Shown here piece after piece: positions 24,356 to 34,744 of a DNA stretch of 64,000 nucleotides. Each line of letters begins with the position of its first letter. Position 1 is the stretch's first letter. Under the pieces are notes generated by a model. The model saw nothing but the letters and a program-made list of their open reading frames with translations, was not told the origin of the DNA and did no database searches. The DNA comes from Anisodus tanguticus (lineage: Eukaryota > Streptophyta > Magnoliopsida > Solanales > Solanaceae), in contig CM067547.1 in the NCBI GenBank assembly GCA_034509755.1, forward strand, positions 53,118,859-53,182,858, given 5' to 3'. Made by a program: the position numbers and the translations under genes.

Positions 24356-24574
24356 CTAACCTGAATGTAGAAAAAAAGAACTTGACAAGACCAAGTATTC
24401 TATGATCATCATAGAGTTTATAATGCACTCTATGATGATATTACAAATGATGATACTGCCATAAAGAAAAGCTAATAGAAGGACAAAGCTATAAACTACT
24501 TCTGGCCTTATGAAGTCTTCAATATGGTGTACCTTTTCTTGCTTATCCTCTAGGTATGTATGGAATTGGATCAT
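24356..24574 (-). CDS. Small hydrophobic ORF of E1 (72 aa)
   Basis: Begins MIQFHTYLED and has an acidic/His N-terminal third (KVHHIEDFI), then about 40 mostly hydrophobic residues rich in I, L and V that could span a membrane. Its ATG overlaps the Gag TGA as ATGA. An upstream in-frame ATG exists, but the ATGA start is shared by the other copies. No known family was recognised. The hydrophobic half is also the DNA of the conserved RNA hairpin, so coding status is uncertain. Confidence 0.5.
   Translation of the reverse strand: MIQFHTYLEDKQEKVHHIEDFIRPEVVYSFVLLLAFLYGSIIICNIIIECIINSMMIIEYLVLSSSFFLHSG
24405..24439 (-). other. Conserved 3' UTR hairpin of E1
   Basis: ATCATCATAGAGT at 24405-24417 is the exact reverse complement of ACTCTATGATGAT at 24427-24439, with a 9-base loop. 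The same position and loop length recur in all copies that have this region, which marks it as an RNA structure of the retrotransposon transcript. Confidence 0.8.
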
Positions 24575-27020
24575 TCCTTGAGAGATCGGAGATATGCCTT
24601 TCGGCAAAACGCTTTTTCTGCCCTCTTACTTCTTATTGGGCTAGCTTCGGAGGCTGTACTATCTGCATTAGCTATGGGTAATGTTGGGGTGGACATTTCC
24701 ACTGTCTTTTTGGCATATCTCGGTAGTATCTGTCTGTGTGGTGTAGCAGCAGGAAATTGCCGAGTCTGCGTAGACACCGTATCTCCAATAGTAAAAGAAG
24801 AGGATGAAGATACCCTTGTATGCACCTCCTGTGATCTTTCCGGCTGTTTCATCACTGCAATGGCCCTTTACTTTGCTAGTACCCTGGGATCCTCAGACGG
24901 CTCCATAAACATAGTTGTCAAAGCCTCCACCTTTTCCTCATATTCTAGCCCCTCATTTGTTGTGAATCCTAGCATCCTCAGTGCCCGTGGATGCAATATA
25001 GTTGCATCAAGACGCACTATAGGAGTGTTTGAATCAATTGAGCCAGCCTAGTGATCGTGGTTCTCTAAAGTCTATTGTGATTCGGGCATACCCATCTTCT
25101 GAGTCTGCCCCCTCCTCGTCACCATCATCACCCCACTTCCTCCTTTTACTACTTGAAATGGGTAACTCATTGCACGTTTGATTAAGAGGAACCAAGCCAT
25201 CAAAAGAGCTCAATGTACAAAGAGGAGTATATGTTGATGCTTGTGGGTCTAGATTAGATATTGGGTTCGGGTATTGACCGATATAAGGCCTTGGGATTGG
25301 GCTCGGATTTGGGACAACTTGAGTTTCCCGAATTGGGCTTATGATAGGACTCGGATTTGGGCCAATTGGGGTTTGGTTTGGTCTTGGGTTAGGGGATGGT
25401 AGCCGGGTAGGGTGTGATGCGGTTGGGCCTTGGATTATTGGGCTGAGAATGATAAGGCTCGGGTTTTCGGGTAGTGATTTTTGTAGTGGGTCGGGTTTCT
25501 ATAGTGGGTGGGTAATTAGGGTTACCCAAAACCACTTTGGAGAGTGGTTTAGGGTTTCTGGAGGGTTGCGATTGGGTGGAATTTGGGTCGGGTAAGGTTG
25601 GGGTTTTGGGTAGGGTTTCTGTTAGTGGTTTTGGGGTGGGTATGTGGCGGCGGAACTACCGAAAATCCAGTAATGTTTCCGATGGGTTTTTCTGACGATC
25701 CCGAGAGGTTCCCGGTAGGGTGAGGTGATTCGAAGGGGGTGGTTTCAGGGCTAGGGTTTGGCAGGGTGGTTTTCGGATTAGGGTTTTTCTATAATAGTGG
25801 TTTTAGGGTTATGTGGGTGGTTTCCGGTTGTGGAGGATTAGGGTTTCGGTGGGGAAATGACTGGGACCCTATTTCCGGCACTGTAATAGTGTTTCCAATA
25901 TGCGAAACTGCCGGATTCATTGTTCCAGCAGTCGGAACAGTGGTTCCACTCGATTTTTGTGGTGGTTTTGGATTTTGGGGCATGGATTTTTTATTTTTCT
26001 TGCCAGTAGCTGTGGTCTATTCTTGAGTTTTCGGTGGGTTATGAGTTGTGGCTGGTAAGTGGGGATTAGGGAGGCTAGGGTTAGAAGAGGAAAAAGTAGG
26101 GTTTGAGGCCTTACCTTTGTCCTTCACTGCCGCCGCCACCTTGTCTCCACCATCTCGATTCTCCCTTTCCGACAGTTATTCCGGATGTAGTTTCCAACAT
26201 CCATGAGTATCATGCCCTTGCAATTTACAATTGGGACAATATTTGGGCAGGAAGTCGTATCTAATCTTGCCGGAAAGAGTCTTAGTTCCTTCCCCTTCCC
26301 CAATTTGGATATTATATCGTGTGGGGTGCTCCTTGCGCAAATCTGCTTCAACTTTAACCCTAGCACAACTACGGCGTGTCTTGTTCTTTGTGGCCGTATC
26401 AATTGACATGGGTTTGCCCACCGAGGAGGCCAATGACAACAATATGGATTCGACAAAGATATTTGGGGCCAAACTTGGGAATGAAATCCAAATCACCGCA
26501 AGACTTGTCTCCTCTTCCGGATTAAACCACATATCCCATTTGAAGGTTCTCATCAAAAAGGATTTCGATTGTTCCTTAATCCAAAAACTGGGCCGAGACA
26601 TCAATGAGACATAATCCTCTTCAATTGTGCATCGAATCAAAACATGTCTATTGTGAAAGAGACCAATCTTAACATCTGCCTTGAGTTCACATTGCTTTGG
26701 TATCGCCATCCTCAAGAAACTGAGATCTGGCATACCATGGCTAAACTTGTCAATGACGGCAAAAGTTAAATCTTGTTGCTCGATTGTCAAAGCAACCTCT
26801 TGATGACTGAGCCGAATGGTAGGTTCACCGTGAAGATAATAGATGGGTTTTCTAGGAAGGTCGAAAGAAGATGGGTTTCCGCCATGTCTAGAATTTTCAC
26901 CAATGGCAGAAATGGGGGATTTGAACAGATTTGCGAAAGTAGTGGGTAAGGTATTGGTAGGGGTGATTGATGAAGGTTGGAAGACCTCAGGGGAGGCCGT
27001 CCAGTGGCCACCATGGCCAT
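24571..27020 (-). pseudogene. E1 ORF1/Gag-like gene, frameshifted
   Basis: The start MAMVATGRPP is at 27020. A small deletion near 26990 shifts frame, then a long open stretch (to 26176) carries DUF4283 (from HGEPTIRLSH through KVEADLRKEH) and a CCHC knuckle, CPNCKLQGHDTHGC. A Pro/Asn-rich linker (about 26000-25300) is broken by stops. The C-terminal part, with a YLRSLKE end, is open from 24855 to 24571. DUF4283 plus knuckle is the ORF1 layout of plant L1-type LINEs, which bind element RNA. Confidence 0.85.
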
Positions 27021-27123
27021 CGGAAGTTGGAAAAAGGCTCGGTGTTTGGTTTTCTTGGAAATCACCGGAAATCGCCCCTTTCCTTGGGAGCATTTTCCGT
27101 AGCGTGTTTAGAAGAAAAGTGGA

Positions 27124-27138
27124 GTTTAGAGTTTAGGA
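27124..27138 (+). repeat. Short telomeric seam between E1 and E2
   Basis: GTTTAGAGTTTAGGA: two telomere-like units, one degenerate, between the E1 5' end and the E2 poly(A) complement. Confidence 0.75.
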
Positions 27139-27340
27139 TTTTTTTTTGCAATCCACCGTACTCTCGGCCTGGGGCTATTTTCTATTTATCCAAAAGTAAA
27201 TACATGGGGCCCCAATGGGGAGAGTACAAATAAGGTGGACTATGCCTTACCTTACCAGACCTATTGAGGCCAAACTAATCCTACCAGAGTTAGCCAGAAT
27301 GTAAGAAAAAAGAGCTTGAGAGTATCAAGTATTCCAAGAT

Positions 27341-27371
27341 CATCACAATGTTTATAATGTACATTGTGATG
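27341..27371 (-). other. Conserved 3' UTR hairpin of E2
   Basis: CATCACAATGT (27341-27351) pairs perfectly with ACATTGTGATG (27361-27371) around a 9-base loop TTATAATGT. Loop and context (CAAGTATTC before, TTACAAA after) match the Gag-only elements while several stem pairs differ on both sides, so pairing is kept by compensatory change. Confidence 0.8.
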
Positions 27372-28199
27372 TTACAAAAGTGTAGTGCAAAGTCAACTAG
27401 CCCATGCCAATCCACTATTCTATCCATGAAGGAGTATATCATCTTTATACTAACACTAAAGTTAGTATATAAACAGCAAAAAATAGTTCCTTGCCAGTTT
27501 CTCCATTGTCTACTATAGTGTGTGCTGGCCAGGTTATACTTCCTACCAATTTACAAAAAGCCAATTCTGCTATCCTAATCTTTGTACAGCAGATTAAACC
27601 AAAAGACTTCATGTGCATTTCTTTACCAGTTGGTAAGTAATGTTGTGAATTTATATTTACCATCCTACAGTCCTGCCTTAGTTTTATTCTCAGATTGAGT
27701 GATCTCCTGTGACAGATGCTGTTACAAGATGTGTTTCCTTTGTTGAGCCAGCTCCCAATGTTGCTTCTGTTGTGCTTCCTGTCTTGTATCTGAAACTTCT
27801 GCAGTGTGTTATGTTTCTGCATACTTCCCCCCTTGTTGCCCATTCTTGTGTCTTTGCTTTCAGGGGTTTCAGGGGTTCTGGTGTATTTCCTATGCATTGT
27901 ACACATTGCAGGAGGATGAGCTGAGGCTAATACCACACCCTGCAATGCATCCAATGCATAGATTCCACCTGTGTTCTCTTTTCTTGACCAAAAACCAGTT
28001 GGTTTTAGAGCATCATTCTCTTCCCAGTTTCTTGTTTTTATTGCATTTTTGTGTTGTCTGTGACTGGTGTTTATGTTATCAATTGTACCTACAAAAAAGA
28101 AACCAATATTAGTAGTAAAATCACCCTTTCTATTCTCCTCCAGAAGGATATAAAGGTGATTCATTCTCCATTCCCTCACACCAGTGCACTGTGTCGTCC

Positions 28200-31100
28200 T
28201 CATCTTTTTCTGATTCTCAGTCTTAGATATGGACATAGTAACTTATCAGAGTTTAACAATCTTTTCCCTTTTGAATCCAGTTCTGAGAAATTGTTGGCAA
28301 TCACTACTCCATTTTCAAGAGCACTACTTGCTAGATGATCTGCTAATTGATTGCCTTTTCTCATTATGTGTGTTATCTCAACTTCTGCATTTGCAATTAT
28401 ATGCCACAGTTCTTCCACTATTCCAATTATCCTCCAAGGTGGCTTCCATTCTCTACTTATAATCTTCTTCATCAACATTGAGTCAGTTTCAATGATGAAT
28501 GTCTCCTTGTGCTGGCCCAGATAGTATCTAGCTGCTTCAAGAATAGCCCTTACTTCAGATTCTGTGTTTGTTTACTCCCCTATTTCTTTAGCTTCTGCAT
28601 ATACTAAGTTCCCTGTTTCATTCCTCACACAGAAGGCATACGAGCTCTTACCTGGACTGCCTCTGGTAGCTCCATCAGTGTTGCATTTCCAGCTGCCTAA
28701 AGGGGGGAAATTCCACATCACTTTTGTAGCCTTCATCACAGTGATTTCCTTCTCCAGTACTCTGAGTATTTCAATCCATTTGTGAGGTATGTGTGCATAA
28801 TTCTTTCTTCTCATGATGTGTTGCAAGGTGCTAGTTACCTGATAGATCACTCTATTATGATTAGTCTTCTTGTTATGCATTTCTTCATTTCTTTTCTTCC
28901 ATAGTTCCCAAACTATGATTGCATGCATAACTCTGAAGATAGGTTCATGGTTAGCCTTTGTTTTGGTATTCCACCATGTTCTGATAGTCTGTTTCAAGCT
29001 CTTTCCCCCAACATTTAAACTTGCTGCCTGTGAGAAGAAGACCCAAACCTTCTGTGCTGCTTCACTCTCTCTGAAAATATGTTGTATTGATTCTTGCTGA
29101 GGTTGTTTGCAGCATGTGCATTTGGAGGGCATGTGATATCCCTATTTCCTTATCACATCATCTAGTGGAACTGCCTGATGCCACACTCTCCATAATGTGA
29201 AAGATATTTTGAAAGGTGTGTCATTGACACACATTCTCTTGTATTCCTCTTGAACTGTTGCTCTTATTCTGATCAATTCCCAAGCAGATTTAACTGAGAA
29301 TTGTCCATTGGTTTCAAGCTTCCACCAAGGTTTATCCTTTTCATCTATCATCTTGGGAGGTTCAATATTTTGTAGGATATGATTTGCTATTACTTCTGGG
29401 AGATTATTCCTGACTAGGCTTACATGCCACCTTCCATTTATAGCAATATCTTGAACATGTTGCAATTCCTCATTGCATTCTAATTCATTTTGAACTAGTT
29501 TACATATGGGCCACATTCCTGTCCAGTTATCCCTCCAAATTGAACATGAACCACTTTTTAGTTGCCACTAAATGTGATGATCCATTTGGTCCCTTGCTGT
29601 AAGCATTTTCTTCCAGACTTGTGAACCCTCCTTCCATACACCGTGACTGGTTCCTGTTTCTTGAGATATTTATTATTCATATATGTCTTCCATAGGGAAG
29701 TTGTGGTTCTAAATCTCTACCATATTTTCATAAACAATGCTTTGGATAAGTCATCTATCCCTCTGAATCCCAGGCCTCCCTCACTTTGTGGTAAACATAC
29801 CTCTTTCCATTTTTTCCAATGTTTTCCTCTTTCCCCAACAGTATTGCACCAGAAGAATTGTGCAATCATTTTGTGCAGTTTTTCATGAACAAAATTGGGA
29901 GGATTTGTTGCTGAGAGAAGGTGTATAGGCATGGCCTGCAGTACATGTTTCAACAAAATGGCCCTACCCCCAAATGACAGAAGCTTTCTTTCCATCCCTG
30001 CAACTTGTTTCTTATGTTGGATAGAACTTCTGTGTAGAACATTCCATGTGGTTTGCTATAATATATGGGGCATCCTAAGTACATTATTGGTAAGGAGTGT
30101 CTTTCCATACCGGTGATTCTTTCTACCATTGGTAGATTTACATCTGCCATCAAGTGATGCATGTATACAACACTCTTGTTCTTGTTGATGAGTTGTCCAG
30201 AGGCCCTTTCATACTCTCCTAACACAGTCATTATTTTTTGCAGAGAATAAGGACATGCTGAAGCAAAAATAATTGTATCATCTGCATAACATAAGTGATT
30301 GATCCTTGGGCTCCATTTAGGCATACTATAACCACAGTATTTTGAATCTTTATATAAAGAATTCAATGACCTAGAAAATAGCTCAACAGCCAAGATAAAC
30401 AGAGTAGGAGATAGAGGATCACCTTGTTTTACCCCCCTTGTTGAGTGGAAAAATCCATGGGGTTGGCCATTCACTAATACTGAGTACCAATTTTGACCCA
30501 CCAATTCATGAATATGTCCAATGAAAGTTTCTGAGAATCCAGTGTTTCTCAGTACTTGCATCAAGAAGTTCCAAGATAGCCTATCATATGCTTTAGTCAT
30601 ATCAAGCTTCATCCTACATTAGTCCATCCTTTGTTGCTTCTGCCAGTGTGTAGTCTCATGTCAGTTATAATCTCTTGAGTCAATAGTATATTTTCCATGA
30701 TGCTCCTTCCCTTTACAAACCCAGCTTGATTATCAGAAATCAAAGTAGGAACATAGGCTGTAAGTCTGTCAGGGATGACTCTGGAGATCACTTTGTTGCT
30801 GAAATTGCTCAAGGTCATGGGTCTTAGATCATTAAAGGATATCACATCCTTCTTCTTTAGTAATAAAACTATGTTTGTATGAGACACAAACCTTGGCAGT
30901 TCTTTACCATTGAAGAAAGCAACCACCATATTGTATACATCCTCAGCAATGATATCCTAACAAGTGTGAAAGAATAATCCATTAAAACTATCTGGCCCCC
31001 CTGCACTATTTGGATTTAGTCCAAATACTGCCTTCTTTACTTCTTCTTGTGTAGGGGTTTGAGTCAACTTCTGATTTTGTTCAGGAGTGATCTCATTTCT

Positions 31101-32354
31101 CTCCAAGTGTCTTAAGTATTTCAGGATTAGAAAAAATGTTGTTTTCCTGAAATTGATCTCTAAAATACTTGACTGCTGCAGCAACCACTTCCTGTTCAGT
31201 TTCAACCCAGTTACCTTCCTTGTCTTGTATTCTTTTAAGTTGCAGCATCCTTCTTCTACCATTGACATGGGCATGAAAAAATTTGGAGTTTTTGTCCCCA
31301 TCTTGGAACCATGCCATGTTTGTTTTCTGTTTCCAGAATTCATTTCCCAATGTTGAGCTTTGAGCAGATCAACTTTCACTTTTTGTAAGTATTCTCTGTT
31401 TCTTTCTGAGGTATCATTTTCAAACTTATCTTCATGCACCTTGACAACCTCTTCCAGATTTGTAATATTCTGGAAAATATCCCCAAAGGTATCCCTGCTC
31501 CATTTGGATAATATCTTCTTCATGTTCTTCATTCTGATGTTTAGCTTCCAGAATGGGTTGCCTGTGACCTCAATCTTCCAATTATCCTTGACAGTTGTTA
31601 AGAAGGTATCATGTTGTACCCAGAAATTAAGAAATTGGAAAGATCTTTTGAATAGCTGATTCTGTGTTTTGAATTCTAGTAGTATGAGAGCATGATCTGA
31701 ACCTGTTCTGTGTAGATGACTGATTTCCACCCCTTGGAAGGCTTGTTGGAATTCAAGATTTCCTAAGCATCTGTCCAATCTCTTGAACATACACTCTTTT
31801 CCATCTTTTCCATTCCACCATGTGTAGGTGCTTCCTTTGTATCCTAGATCATTGAAGGAGCAATTTTGAATGCATTGTCTGAAGTCTTCCACCTCTGTTA
31901 TGGTGACTAGTTGACCCCCATATTTTTCTTCTTCATCCATTATCACATTAAAATCTCCTCCTATAAGCCAAGGATTGGCCATGTTAGAGGCTAACTATGA
32001 CAGTGAGTCCCACAGTTCTATTCTATCACCTCTGTCACACTTTGCATACACTAGTGTGATTACCAACTCCCTTTTAAGGTTATAATTGTTCAGTTTCAGA
32101 GTCAATTGTTGTTCACCATTCTCTAAAATGTCTGCTTGCCATTCCTCATCTACAAAGGCCCATATCTTGCCTGAAGTATTGTAATAGGCCTTTGCTAGGC
32201 CAAGTCTCCTCCTGTAAGCCTCTATCTCAGTGGCTTGCTGGAATGGCTCAGATAATCCAATGACGAAGAATTTATATTTTGCATGCATTTTTAGCAGTCT
32301 GCTAAATGCATTCTGTGTGTTCACAGATCTGATGTTCCAGATGAGTGCATTCAT
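28200..32354 (-). pseudogene. E2 ORF2: endonuclease - reverse transcriptase - RNase H, with stops and frameshifts
   Basis: Starts MNALIWNIRS at 32354. Endonuclease motifs present: IWNIRS, LSEP, GGDFNVIMDE (31960 area) and GSDHALILLE. RT motifs: KLDMTKAYDRLSW, GVKQGDPLSPTLF and YADDTIIFAS, all with their catalytic residues (30612-29950). Then an RT zinc-binding region (29516-29050; FTLWRVWHQ, CTCCKQPQQE) and RNase H (WKCNTDGATRGSPG ... GNQLADHLAS). In-frame stops occur at about 31995, 30957, 29142 (all TAG) and 28572 (TAA). Frameshifts occur at about 30610 and 29970, with a further break between 29717 and 29516. Few lesions for 4.2 kb, so it decayed recently. Plant L1 clade with RNase H. Confidence 0.9.
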
Positions 32355-32356
32355 TA

Positions 32357-34490
32357 TCAATTATTTGATTTGGAACCAGTATTCCTCCTTGTTTGCATTC
32401 CTGTTTGAGGAGATGCATTACCTTCTTTGCTGCCTTTCTTCTTGGATTTCATAGCCCCTTTGTCAGTCATTTTTGGATCTCCTTTATGTCCTGATGACCT
32501 CCCAGGTTGTTCAGCTTTGAGTCCTTTCTGTGTGATGTTTCTTCTTGGTAGTTTCCTTCCAGAACGGCGAAGCAGCAGAAGCCTCAGTTGGTACTTCTTT
32601 TACTTTGATCACAGACACTTCTTCATAGGCCTTGGCTGATGCATCATTCTTTTTTGTAATGTTGTCATCAACTTTTACAACAGTGTCATTTTCTGCATCT
32701 TGTGTTACCTTTCCCTGGTATCCAGCAACATTTGTGTTGTTGGTCAATATAGTCTCAGTATCCCCTGTTGCATCAGTAATCACTGTCACTTCCTAAGTAT
32801 TTCCTGTGTCCCCTTCATTCCCATTATCAGTATCTAGAATCTCCCTATCAAGGACTGAATCAGCAGGTGTCACTATTACATCAACATTGACATTCAGGTT
32901 TCCTGAATTGCAGGATACAACAACCTCAGTATCAACTCTTGTATCAGCTATACTTGCCCTTTCTATGTTAGGATTGTCATCTCCTTCTTTTCCACCAGCT
33001 GCAGCAGCTTCCATATAAATATGGTCTTTCCAGATTGGCCCACTTACATCATGTGTCTCTGCAACCACAATTGCATTCTCAAGACTCTGAATTTCCCCTT
33101 CTTCTGCATCTACTTCCATAGCACTGGATTCATTACTAGGCACTTCCACACATTCCTTATTAATGGTGACCAAATGCTGTTTTGGGCATGAATCTCCTTC
33201 CTGTGCAATAAAGGTTCTTTGGACCCATTCTTTAGTCATATTTTTGTTCTCTGCATCTTTGACCTCTTGTTTATTCTTTTTGTTCCTCTCTGTACCCTTG
33301 TTGTCTTGCATAGTTATTGCTATTTCAGGTGTGATGTTTGCTCAAATGTTCTCATATGTATTGTTTTCTTCCCCATCTCCCAAAGCTGCAAATTTGTTAA
33401 ACTGAGCATTGTTTCCTGTTTTCTTCTCAGGATATGTTTTTCCTTTTGTTGTTTGAGTTTGTTGTTTCCTTTTGTCTTTGTATTTTGGATTCTTTAGGTT
33501 CCATACATTGAAATCTCCACATACTCTCCCACTCTTAAGTTGTCTAGGAGGAGGTTGAGTGAATTCTTTCTCTTATTGTTTTTGTGTTGCTATTGTGACA
33601 CTCTTCTTTTCTTCTTCCCTTTGTTTAACTGCCTCCTCTATTGTTTCAATTTGCTGGAATTTCCAGCAACCTTGTTCATCATGTCCCTGAAGCTTACAAG
33701 TTTTGCAATATTTTGGAAGGAAATCATATTTGATGTTAATCCATTGAGATTCAACTTCCTCTCCATTTACTACTTGAATTTGAAATCTAGAAGAGTGTTT
33801 TTTCAATAAGTCTATCTCCATTTTCACCCTAGCACAACTAGGCCTGGATTTATTCTTAGTTGCAGCATCTACAGCCAGTGGTGTACCAATTGCAATAGCA
33901 AATGAAAACATGTCATCTTTTCCAAACCAATTTGGTGGCAAGTTAGAGAATGAAATCCATGCTACTGCAATACTAGTTTCCTCTTCGGCATTGAAAGTTG
34001 GTAACCATTTAAAGGTCCTCATTGGTAGAGTCCAATTCTTACCATTCAACCAAAAGCATGGTTTCGACACTAATGTAATATAATCTTCAAATAATGTACA
34101 TCGCATTAGGATATGCCTATTACATAGAAGACCAATTGTTACATGTCCTTTGAGCTCACATTGCTGTGAGACTGCATTTCTGAGAAATTCAATGTCTGGC
34201 CAGCCACGACTGAATTTCCCGATTACTGCATATTGTAATCCTTGTTGTATTATTATTGTTTGGAGTTCCTTTGCATCATACAAGAATGTAGGTTCTCCAT
34301 GCAGGTATGTTATGGATCTGAAATTGTTCGAATTTGGGATTTGAATTGAGTCACTGCAATTCACAACTGAGATTATTGGAGTTGGGTTCTGTGGATTGGT
34401 GAAAAGTTTGGAGTAATCTAGAGGTTTGGTGGTGATGTTTGTTGGTTGGACAACCTCAGTGGGAGGTTGTCCGACGACCGGAGTGGCCAT
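32357..34490 (-). pseudogene. E2 ORF1/Gag-like gene, broken
   Basis: Start MATPVVGQPPTEVVQP at 34490. DUF4283 runs from HGEPTFLYDA to KMEIDLLKKH and the knuckle reads CKTCKLQGHDEQGC (open 34490-33573). The C-terminal half is in separate frames (33311-32793, 32789-32511) and ends in a Lys/Arg-rich tail (KSKKKGSKEG). The end is about 2 nt before or overlapping the ORF2 ATG (TGATAATG), tight spacing that suggests termination-reinitiation. Divergent from the Gag-only copies but alignable over DUF4283 and the knuckle. Confidence 0.8.
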
Positions 34491-34713
34491 CGATGGCCGA
34501 CTTGGATATTCCCCCAAATCGGTAAGGCGATTTGGGGTTGGTGATGGATTGAGTTATTTTGTGGGTTAGGATGATTTTTGAGTGTATGGGTGATGGAGGA
34601 CGACCTCAGAGTGAGGTCGCTGGTGACCGGCGAGGCCTGGCTGGTCTGCGATTTGGATGTCTCCACCAAATTGCCGAATCGCCCTTTTGGGAGAGAGAAT
34701 TCGACCGACGGCG

Positions 34714-34744
34714 TTTTTTAGGGTTCAGGGTTTTTAGGGTTTAG
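34714..34744 (+). repeat. Telomeric seam between E2 and E3
   Basis: TTTTTTAGGGTTCAGGG then TTTTTAGGGTTTAG: degenerate telomere units including one TTCAGGG. Confidence 0.8.

Larger units (their letters stand above)
24213..27123 (-). mobile_element. E1: Gag-only telomeric LINE, full length (2.9 kb)
   Basis: The 3' end is a T-run at 24213 (plus strand) after TTTAGG, followed by the terminal GCCTCGCGGCTTGTG hairpin arm. The 5' end is about 27123, ending GAAGAAAAGTGGA against GTTTAGAGTTTAGG. It contains a broken Gag gene, the small hydrophobic ORF and a 3' UTR hairpin (24405-24439, perfect 13-bp stem). This is the most centromere-proximal, so probably the oldest, insertion of the array. There is no ORF2. 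Confidence 0.9.
27139..34713 (-). mobile_element. E2: L1-clade LINE with ORF1 and ORF2 (7.6 kb), the only RT-bearing copy
   Basis: The 3' T-run at 27139-27147 follows a telomere-like seam and the 5' end abuts TTTTTTAGGGTTCAGGG near 34714. It carries Gag-like ORF1, APE endonuclease, RT, RT zinc-binding and RNase H domains, then a 1.06-kb 3' UTR. The 3' 150 bp is related to the Gag-only elements (ACATGGGGCCCCAATGGGGA; GGACT...TACC...CCTAT..GGCC), and the same hairpin is present with a different stem sequence (27341-27371). It is the natural candidate type for the enzyme source of the array, though this copy is defective. Confidence 0.9.
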
